From DATBIS01 sp036556805 (lineage in GTDB: Bacteria; Actinomycetota; UBA4738; HRBIN12), in assembly GCA_036556805.1 (NCBI GenBank), contig DATBIS010000052.1, positions 1 through 5,880 of the forward strand: a DNA stretch of 5,880 nt. Direction: 5' to 3'. Positions 1-4,990 of the stretch are shown in pieces. Below the pieces are notes generated by a model. It was given only the letters and a program-made list of their open reading frames with translations. It was not told the origin of the DNA and ran no database searches. The first letter of the stretch is position 1. Every line of letters begins with the position of its first letter. The position numbers and the translations under genes are program-made.

Positions 1-1
1 G

Positions 2-541
2 GACGTCGCGATCGACGGCACGACGAACGACGAGGCGGCCTCGGCAACCGGGTTCGTGGCCGTGACCGTCCCGTTCGCGGGACAGGCCGACATCTACCGC
101 GCGATCAAGGGCGCGGTGAAGCCCGGCACGATCGTGCTCGATGCGACGAGCCCGCTCGCGACGGCGGTGGGCGGTCGCGCGTGGCACGTGGTGCGTCCCT
201 GGCACGGGAGCGCCGCGGAGCAGGCGAAGGCGATCCTGCCCGGCGGGGTGAAGGTCGTCGCCGGCTTCCACACGATCGCCGCCGAGGCGCTCAACGATCT
301 CGACCATCCGCTCGAGTCCGACGTGCTGGTGTGCGGCTCCGATCCCGAAGCGAAGGCCACGGCCGGCGCGCTCATCGAGGACATCCCGACTCTCCGCTGG
401 GTCGACGTGGGGGATCTGTCGATGGCGAGGATCGCCGAGACGCTCACCGCGCTGCTCGTCTCGGTGAACCGCACCTACAAGGTGCACGACTCGGGGTTCC
501 GCATCGTCGGCCGCGACGCGTGGGGCGCGCCGCCCCGGTGA
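2..541 (+). CDS. NADPH-dependent F420 reductase (FNO type), 5'-truncated by window edge
   Basis: Likely catalyses hydride transfer between NADPH and coenzyme F420 in the cytoplasm, linking the F420 pool to NADP. The reading frame is open from base 2, so the gene begins before the window; 179 residues are visible of the roughly 210-230 usual for the family. The missing part would carry the N-terminal Rossmann glycine motif. Visible family features are the VTVPF strand end (about residues 21-25), LDATSPL (46-52), GFHTIAAEAL (88-97), a DVLVCGSDPEAKA strand and turn, and the C-terminal run of ARIAETLTALLVSVNRTYK followed by HDSGFRIVG. This order is characteristic of the F420 reductase family rather than of other Rossmann oxidoreductases. 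The TGA stop overlaps the GTG start of the next gene (GTGA), implying one transcript and coupled translation. Substrate direction is inferred from the family. A relative using the same fold on another cofactor cannot be excluded without the N-terminus. Confidence 0.85.
   Translation, partial: DVAIDGTTNDEAASATGFVAVTVPFAGQADIYRAIKGAVKPGTIVLDATSPLATAVGGRAWHVVRPWHGSAAEQAKAILPGGVKVVAGFHTIAAEALNDLDHPLESDVLVCGSDPEAKATAGALIEDIPTLRWVDVGDLSMARIAETLTALLVSVNRTYKVHDSGFRIVGRDAWGAPPR
522..536 (+). promoter_or_regulatory. GC-only hairpin abutting the hydrolase start codon
   Basis: A perfect inverted repeat with arms GGGGCG (522-527) and CGCCCC (531-536) surrounds a 3-nt CGC loop. One base then separates it from the GTG start at 538. 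It occupies the Shine-Dalgarno position of the hydrolase, and no purine-rich ribosome-binding site is seen there. The hairpin lies inside the last codons of the F420 reductase, so ribosomes finishing that gene would melt it and could restart at the overlapping GTGA. This role is inferred; in DNA this GC-rich a 6-bp stem can also arise by chance. Confidence 0.4.
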
Positions 542-1428
542 CCTGCCCGGGCGAGCTCGTCCGCATCGACGACACGAGCCTCTGGGTGGTTCGTCGTGGC
601 CGCGGTCTGCCCGTGTTCGTCCTGCATGGAGGTCCGGGACTCGACCATCACGAGTTCGGCGACTACCTCGACCCGCTCGGGGATCGATGCGAGCTCCTCT
701 TCGTCGACCTGCGCGCGCAGGGCCGGTCGGAGAAGGCGCCGTCGTCGACGTGGACGCTCGAACGCATGGCGCAGGACGTCATCATGCTCGCGCGCGCGCT
801 CGGCCTGGAGCGGTACGCGGTGCTCGGTCACTCGTACGGTGCGTTCGTGGCGTTGCAGAACGCGGTGGACTTCCCGGGCATGACGGCCGCGACGATCGTG
901 TCCTCCGGGCTGCCGTCGATGCGATTCTTCGACGCCGTCGAGCAGAACCTCGCCGCGTTCGAGCCGGTGTCGCTTCGCGAGCAGGTCACGTCGTCGTGGG
1001 ACCGCGAGGCCGAGGCCGCGACACAGGAGGACGTGGCCTCGCTCCTGCACGATCAGCTGCCGTTCCAGTTCGGCGATCCGCTCGACCCTCGGATCGAGGA
1101 GTACGAGCGACGGAGCGAAGGCGCCGTCTTCGCTCCGGACGTGCTGCGCCACTTCGCGGCCTCGTCGTACGGCGGGATCGAGCTCGAGGACCGGCTCGGG
1201 GACGTGCGCTCGCGGGTGCTCGTGCTCGCAGGACGGTTCGACCGGGTGTGCCTGCCGGTCGCCGCCGAGGCGATCGCGAAAGGCATCCCGGGGAGCCGGC
1301 TCCACGTGTTCGAGCAGAGCGGGCACATGACGTTCGTCGAACAGAACGAGGAGTACTTGCGAGTCGTGGGCGACTTCCTCGCAGAAGCGGCTAGTTCGCG
1401 GGCTCGACCGCCAGCCCCAGTTGCGTGA
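538..1428 (+). CDS. Alpha/beta hydrolase, proline iminopeptidase-like (S33 type)
   Basis: A 296-residue serine hydrolase, close to the usual length for prolyl aminopeptidases. The catalytic apparatus is complete: oxyanion-hole motif HGGPG (residues 30-34), nucleophile elbow GHSYGAF with Ser99, an acid in LVLAGRFDRV (Asp235) and a base in QSGHMTF (His263). HGGPG followed by a DLRAQGRS segment matches the DQRGxGxS region of family S33, so N-terminal proline cleavage or a related amidase or esterase activity is plausible. The cap domain that sets specificity (about residues 125-205) is too divergent to read. The open frame extends upstream to 181, but that part shadows the F420 reductase; GTG 538 is chosen because homology begins right after it and it overlaps the upstream stop by 4 nt. 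No signal peptide is seen, so it is cytoplasmic. The last dozen residues are a Ser/Arg/Pro/Ala-rich tail encoded inside the convergent overlap with the methyltransferase. Confidence 0.88.
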   Translation: MTCPGELVRIDDTSLWVVRRGRGLPVFVLHGGPGLDHHEFGDYLDPLGDRCELLFVDLRAQGRSEKAPSSTWTLERMAQDVIMLARALGLERYAVLGHSYGAFVALQNAVDFPGMTAATIVSSGLPSMRFFDAVEQNLAAFEPVSLREQVTSSWDREAEAATQEDVASLLHDQLPFQFGDPLDPRIEEYERRSEGAVFAPDVLRHFAASSYGGIELEDRLGDVRSRVLVLAGRFDRVCLPVAAEAIAKGIPGSRLHVFEQSGHMTFVEQNEEYLRVVGDFLAEAASSRARPPAPVA

Positions 1429-2326
1429 GTTCATCGGGCGATCGCCGGGTGAACAACCAGTCCCGGTAGCGTTCGTCGGGGACGATCCGCGTGTGCTGCA
1501 CGAGGGCCGAGTCGGTCACGAGGTAGCGCACGAGGTCGGCGGGCGCGAGCAAGGTCTCCAGGTGCTCGGCATCGGCTCGGTCGAAGAGCACCTCGCACAG
1601 GATGTCCGGCCGGAACCGCTCGAGGAAGCGCTGGCCCGACCGGAACACCGCGTTCTCGGTGCCTTCCACGTCGACCTTGATCACCACGCGCGCGCCCGGG
1701 GGCAGCAGGTCCCCCACGGAGTCGAGTGATCGAAGAGCGATCAGCTCTCCGTCTTCGAACCTCATCGTCGTCGAATAGAAGGACGGCAGCGCCGAACCGC
1801 CCTCACCGGTCGGCATGCGGACCTTGGTGTCGGCGGGGCCGAGCCCCTCCAGGTGGACCTGGACGCGATCCTCGATGCCGTTCCTGCTGACGTTCGCCTG
1901 CAGCGCACGTGCAACGCCGGGAACGATCTCGAACGCATGCGCTCGAATTCGCGGATCGAACGCCGTCACCGCCAGCGTGAAGAGGCCCGTGTACGCCCCG
2001 ACGTCCAGGAACACGTCGGCCTCGTTCGCGAGCGCGACGACCGTGTCGAGCGCGAGGCGGTCGTGCGCAACAGGGCGCCGACCCTTTCCCCAGAAGAGCT
2101 CCTTGGCGTTCTCGCACCGCGCGGGGTCGAGCATCACGAACGTCGCGTCGCCCACCCGCCCGGTGACTTCGGTGAGCCTCGCGGGGGCGGGCCATCGACC
2201 CGATCGGAGCGAAGGCACGAAGTTCGAGACGGCGCGCAGGAGCGCGTTCGGGACGCTCAGGCTCAGGAACCACTTGACGTGCTGCTTCAGGCCGAACCAG
2301 CTCTGGCGCCGCAGGTGATCATCCAC
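1391..2326 (-). CDS. FkbM family SAM-dependent methyltransferase
   Basis: A 311-residue class I methyltransferase. SAM-binding motif I is FLDVGAYTGLF (residues 106-116), followed by the acidic strand end AFE (131-133) in a segment resembling the FkbM FEP region. Further on are LRSLDSV (198-204) and the family signature VIKVDVEGTE (215-224), leading into FRPDILCEVLFD. Family members O-methylate sugars, polyketides or other small metabolites; the substrate cannot be read here and no glycan or polyketide genes lie nearby. The GTG at 2326 is the upstream limit of the frame, because an in-frame stop lies five codons before it, and an AGGA sits 7 nt upstream. The gene follows the carboxylase subunit by 66 nt on the same strand, with no obvious terminator or promoter between, so co-transcription is possible. 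The first 50 residues include a hydrophobic stretch (19-30) too short to call a membrane anchor. Its 3' end overlaps the hydrolase tail by 38 bp. Confidence 0.87.
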   Translation of the reverse strand: MDDHLRRQSWFGLKQHVKWFLSLSVPNALLRAVSNFVPSLRSGRWPAPARLTEVTGRVGDATFVMLDPARCENAKELFWGKGRRPVAHDRLALDTVVALANEADVFLDVGAYTGLFTLAVTAFDPRIRAHAFEIVPGVARALQANVSRNGIEDRVQVHLEGLGPADTKVRMPTGEGGSALPSFYSTTMRFEDGELIALRSLDSVGDLLPPGARVVIKVDVEGTENAVFRSGQRFLERFRPDILCEVLFDRADAEHLETLLAPADLVRYLVTDSALVQHTRIVPDERYRDWLFTRRSPDELTQLGLAVEPAN

Positions 2327-2333
2327 GTGCGCA

Positions 2334-2337
2334 TCCT
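2334..2337 (-). promoter_or_regulatory. Ribosome binding site of the FkbM methyltransferase
   Basis: AGGA on the minus strand lies 7 nt before the GTG start at 2326. It supports that start, and it contrasts with the carboxylase gene upstream, which has no such site. Confidence 0.5.
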
Positions 2338-2392
2338 GTCACGAGCACATCGGCCGGTGTGGGGCGCCCGGTTCGACCACGACGGGACGGCG

Positions 2393-4117
2393 TCAGTCGA
2401 TGACGGCGAGCGTCTGGCCGGTCTCCACGACCTGGCCGGCGCGGATCGGGAGGTCGGTGACCTCGCCGTCGCGGCTCGAGGCGATGTGGTTCTCCATCTT
2501 CATCGCCTCGAGGATGCACACGACCTCGCCGGCGCGGATCTCCTGGCCCTTCTCGACCAAGACCTTGAGGATCGTGCCCTGCATCGGCGCGGTGATCACA
2601 CCGTGTACGTGCTCGCCGTGGTGGGCGCCCGCGGCGCTCATGGGCTTCGGGGCCGTGTCGCGCCGCTCGTCGAAGATCCGCACCGGCACGCGGCGGCCGT
2701 CGACCTCGACAAGGATGTCGGCGGGCCGGCCGATCGTGGGCTGCTGCGGCGCCGGCTGGAGCGCCATCTGGGCCGGCATGTCGAGGCTTGCCATCGCGCG
2801 CTCGAGCCAGGTCGTCGTGTGCGTGCCCTTGCGGAACTCGTCGGTGTCGAGCACCCATCGGTGGACCGGGATCGTCGTGGGGACGCCCTCGACCACGAAC
2901 TCGTCGAGGGCCCGCAGCATTCGATGGCGCGCGCGCTCCCGGTCCTCACCGCTCACGATGAGCTTCGCGAACATCGAGTCGTAGTCGCTGGGGATCTCGC
3001 GGCCGGCTCGCACCCCGGCATCGACGCGCACGAACGGACCGGACGGCTCCTCGTATCGCTGGATCCGTCCGGGTCCCGGCAGGAAGTTGCGTCCCGGGTC
3101 CTCGGCGTTGATGCGGCACTGGATCGCGGCGCCGCGCGGCTCTCGGTCGAGCGTGAGCCGTTCGCCCATCGCGACGGCGATCTGCATCGCCACGAGGTCG
3201 TAGCCGGTCACCATCTCGGTCACGGTGTGCTCGACCTGCAGCCGCGTGTTCATCTCGAGGAAGAAGAACGACCCGTCCTCGTCCACAACGCACTCGACGG
3301 TGCCGGCGTTCACGTACCCCGCCTCGCGCGCGAGCGCGACCGCGGCCTCGCCGATCCGGCCGCGCAGCTCGTCGTCGACGATCGGCGACGGCGTCTCCTC
3401 GACGAGCTTCTGATGGCGCCGCTGCACCGTGCAGTCGCGCTCGCCCAGGAAGAACACGTTGCCGTGCATGTCGGCGAAGACCTGGGCCTCCACATGGTGG
3501 GCGCGATCGACGTAGCGCTCGAGGAACACCTCGCTCCGCCCGAAGTACGACTGTGCCTCGCGGGCGGCGCGGCGCAGGGCCTCCTCGAGGTGGTCGGCGC
3601 TCCGCACGACGTGCATGCCCTTGCCGCCGCCGCCGAAGGCGGCCTTCACGAGCAGCGGGAACCCGATGCGCTCCGCGTGCTTCTTCGCGTGCCGGACGTC
3701 GACGGGCTCCGGCGTGCCGGGGACGATCGGCACGCCTGCCGCGTCGGCGATGCGCCGCGCGCGCGCCTTGTCGCCCATCGACTCGATCGCTTCGGGGGGA
3801 GGCCCGATGAACGTGAACCCCGCGCTCTGCACGGCCTGCGCGAAGTGCGCGCGTTCGGAGAGGAAGCCGTAGCCCGGATGGACGAGCGTGGCCTTCGACT
3901 TCCGAGCGGCCTCGAGGATCGCGCCGATCGACAAATAGGAGTCCGCGGCGAGCGGCGGCCCGATTCGATATGCGCTGTCGGCCATCTCCACGTGGAGCGC
4001 GTCGCGGTCGGCGTCGGAGTAGACAGCTACCGAGGGGATGCCCAGCTCGCGGCACGTCCGGATGATCCGGACGGCGATCTCCCCGCGGTTCGCGATCAGG
4101 ATTTTGGGTTTGGCCAC
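2393..4117 (-). CDS. accA: Acetyl-/propionyl-CoA carboxylase alpha subunit (biotin carboxylase fused to biotin carrier domain)
   Basis: Catalyses ATP- and bicarbonate-dependent carboxylation of its own biotin, the first half-reaction of acyl-CoA carboxylase, which feeds fatty or mycolic acid synthesis or propionyl-CoA metabolism. Numbered from GTG 4117 (574 aa), it has the N-terminal motif ANRGEIA (9-15), HPGYGFLSE (80-88), the ATP-grasp glycine loop FGGGGKGM (161-168), ERDCTVQRRHQKLVEE (226-241), catalytic EMNTRLQVEH (288-297), RINAEDP (335-341) and DYDSMFAKLI (378-387). A short linker with a degenerate BT-like strand pair (about 467-483) and a His-rich stretch follows. The C-terminal biotinyl domain carries EAMKMEN (537-543) with the biotin-accepting Lys540. 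The length fits actinobacterial AccA proteins, which are shorter than mitochondrial PCCA. The frame extends to a TTG at 4156, but that codon is a -35 box. No carboxyltransferase (beta) subunit is present, so it must be encoded elsewhere. The symbol is used in the actinobacterial sense. Acyl-CoA specificity cannot be told, because the beta subunit sets it. Confidence 0.95.
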   Translation of the reverse strand: MAKPKILIANRGEIAVRIIRTCRELGIPSVAVYSDADRDALHVEMADSAYRIGPPLAADSYLSIGAILEAARKSKATLVHPGYGFLSERAHFAQAVQSAGFTFIGPPPEAIESMGDKARARRIADAAGVPIVPGTPEPVDVRHAKKHAERIGFPLLVKAAFGGGGKGMHVVRSADHLEEALRRAAREAQSYFGRSEVFLERYVDRAHHVEAQVFADMHGNVFFLGERDCTVQRRHQKLVEETPSPIVDDELRGRIGEAAVALAREAGYVNAGTVECVVDEDGSFFFLEMNTRLQVEHTVTEMVTGYDLVAMQIAVAMGERLTLDREPRGAAIQCRINAEDPGRNFLPGPGRIQRYEEPSGPFVRVDAGVRAGREIPSDYDSMFAKLIVSGEDRERARHRMLRALDEFVVEGVPTTIPVHRWVLDTDEFRKGTHTTTWLERAMASLDMPAQMALQPAPQQPTIGRPADILVEVDGRRVPVRIFDERRDTAPKPMSAAGAHHGEHVHGVITAPMQGTILKVLVEKGQEIRAGEVVCILEAMKMENHIASSRDGEVTDLPIRAGQVVETGQTLAVID

Positions 4118-4132
4118 CTGGCTGGCGATAAT
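4104..4132 (+). promoter_or_regulatory. Candidate promoter for the biotin-protein ligase gene
   Basis: A plus-strand -35 TTGGGT (4104-4109; TTG matches) is followed by a 17-bp spacer and -10 GATAAT (4127-4132; 5 of 6 to consensus). Transcription would begin near 4139. That leaves about a 20-nt leader containing GGGAG at 4148-4152 before the GTG at 4159. The promoter lies mostly inside the first codons of the divergent carboxylase gene, and its -10 box is the same DNA as that gene's -10 box read on the other strand. Confidence 0.45.
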
Positions 4133-4136
4133 CGGG

Positions 4137-4154
4137 GACCCCCTCGCGGGAGTC
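4137..4154. repeat. Imperfect 7-bp inverted repeat in the divergent promoter region (candidate operator)
   Basis: Read on the minus strand, GACTCCC (4154-4148), a GCGA spacer and GGGGGTC (4143-4137) form an inverted repeat with 6 of 7 positions matching. It covers most of the minus-strand -35 box and part of its spacer, and it lies in the leader of the plus-strand transcript, where it includes GGGAG at 4148-4152. It could be a repressor site or an RNA hairpin masking that ribosome-binding site. Chance is a real alternative in DNA this GC-rich. Confidence 0.3.
4148..4152 (+). promoter_or_regulatory. Ribosome binding site of the biotin-protein ligase
   Basis: GGGAG lies 6 nt before the GTG at 4159. 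A second purine run, AGGGAG at 4167-4172, lies 10 nt before an in-frame GTG at 4183, so either start could be used. The better spacing favours 4159. Confidence 0.45.
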
Positions 4155-4158
4155 AATC

Positions 4159-4944
4159 GTGCGCCCAGGGAGCCGACGTCCCGTGAACGCTGCGGACCTC
4201 GAACGTGCCCTCACGGAGGCGGGCTTGTCGGCGCCCGTTCGGTTCGACGAGGTTACCGGTTCGACGAACGACACGGCGCTCGCGATGGCCGCGGACGGCG
4301 CACCCGAGTGGACGCTCGTCGGCGCCGGTCATCAGACCTCCGGACGGGGCAGGCTCGGACGGACCTGGTCGGACACGCCGGGCCGCGCGCTGCTCTTCTC
4401 GCTCGTCGTCCGGCCCTCGTGGATGGGGCTCGACCTCGCCGGCCTGCTGCCGCTGCTCGCGGGCCTCTGCATGGTCGAGGCCGCGCAGGAGAACGCGGAC
4501 CTGCAGCTCGGTTGCAAGTGGCCGAACGATCTGCTGTTCGAGGGCTTGAAGGTGGGCGGCATCCTCGTCGAGTCGCGTGTGGGATCCGAGGGCGGTTCGG
4601 GCTTCTACGCGGTGATCGGGGTGGGCGTGAACCTCGATCCCCCGGAGGGCGTCGAAGGCGCGGGCGGGCTCGGCGACGTCGACGGTGCCGCGCTGCTCAC
4701 GTCGTTCCTCGGCGGCTTCCGCGCGAGATACGAGGGGGACCCGATGACCTTCGCTCGCCGGCTGGTGGATGACTACGCGGCGCGCTGTCTCACCATCGGT
4801 CGCGAGATCGAGGCCACGTGCACCGACGGCCGACGGGTGCGCGGTCGCGCCGAGGAGATCCTGCCGGACGGGACCCTCGCGGTCGAAACCGCCGACGGAC
4901 GCGAGCTGGTCGCGTTCGGCGAGATCGCCCACCTCGACCGCTGA
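4159..4944 (+). CDS. birA: Biotin--[acetyl-CoA-carboxylase] ligase, group I (no DNA-binding domain)
   Basis: Activates biotin with ATP to biotinyl-5'-AMP and transfers it to the lysine of the AMKM motif in biotin carrier domains. In 261 residues the catalytic domain shows VTGSTND (32-38), the biotinyl-AMP loop GRGRLGRTW (62-70), KWPNDLL (120-126), KVGGILVES (131-139) and GVGVNL (154-159). A small C-terminal SH3-like domain follows (about 214-259). Only about 30 residues precede VTGSTND, so the winged helix of repressor-type BirA (as in E. coli) is absent; this is an enzyme only and should not bind an operator. It diverges from the carboxylase subunit, its evident substrate, with only 41 bp between the chosen starts. 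GTG 4159 has a well-spaced GGGAG; GTG 4183 is an alternative that would shorten the protein by 8 residues, removing an Arg/Pro-rich stretch unlikely to be structured. Confidence 0.93.
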   Translation: MRPGSRRPVNAADLERALTEAGLSAPVRFDEVTGSTNDTALAMAADGAPEWTLVGAGHQTSGRGRLGRTWSDTPGRALLFSLVVRPSWMGLDLAGLLPLLAGLCMVEAAQENADLQLGCKWPNDLLFEGLKVGGILVESRVGSEGGSGFYAVIGVGVNLDPPEGVEGAGGLGDVDGAALLTSFLGGFRARYEGDPMTFARRLVDDYAARCLTIGREIEATCTDGRRVRGRAEEILPDGTLAVETADGRELVAFGEIAHLDR

Positions 4945-4954
4945 CGGCACTGAG

Positions 4955-4983
4955 TTGCCCGGGCCGCCGCCCCGCGCTACCGT
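4955..4983 (+). promoter_or_regulatory. Candidate leaderless promoter of the PH-domain membrane protein
   Basis: TTGCCC (4955-4960; 4 of 6 to consensus), a 17-bp spacer and TACCGT (4978-4983; fits TANNNT) lie in the 46-nt gap after the biotin ligase. Exactly 7 nt separate the -10 box from the ATG at 4991, so transcription would start at or next to the A of ATG. No Shine-Dalgarno sequence is present. Confidence 0.5.
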
Positions 4984-4990
4984 GCGCGGC

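Larger units (their letters stand above)
4128..4156 (-). promoter_or_regulatory. Candidate promoter of the carboxylase alpha subunit, (near-)leaderless
   Basis: On the minus strand, TTGACT (4156-4151; 5 of 6 to TTGACA) is followed by a 17-bp spacer and GATTAT (4133-4128; 4 of 6, keeping the key A2 and T6). Ten bases then separate the -10 box from the GTG at 4117. A start site 7-10 nt after the -10 box leaves a leader of 0-3 nt. The absence of any Shine-Dalgarno sequence before that GTG agrees with leaderless initiation. Confidence 0.55.

Noticed and set aside
181..537. Upstream extension of the hydrolase frame to a GTG at 181.
   Set aside because: It lies wholly inside the F420 reductase coding region and translates to Arg/Gly-rich low-complexity sequence; hydrolase homology starts just after GTG 538.
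475..1434. A 319-codon minus-strand frame antisense to the hydrolase.
   Set aside because: The hydrolase has a complete catalytic triad in the opposite frame; the antisense product has no motifs and is His/Arg-rich.
2327..2392. Palindromic GGGCGCCC and nearby CCGG repeats in the gap between the carboxylase and the methyltransferase, considered as a terminator.
   Set aside because: No convincing stem of useful length and no T-tract; such short GC palindromes are frequent by chance here.
1853..4186. A 777-codon open frame on the plus strand through the methyltransferase and carboxylase region.
   Set aside because: It is antisense to two well-recognised genes, its translation is Arg/Asp/His-rich with no family motifs, and long antisense frames are expected in DNA this GC-rich.
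2946..4274. A 442-codon minus-strand frame overlapping the carboxylase in another frame.
   Set aside because: The translation is a compositionally biased Arg/Ala-rich shadow of the carboxylase, without recognisable domains.
4769..4990. Extension of the PH-protein frame upstream into the biotin ligase.
   Set aside because: It shadows the C-terminal domain of the ligase; the membrane protein starts at ATG 4991 behind a well-placed promoter.
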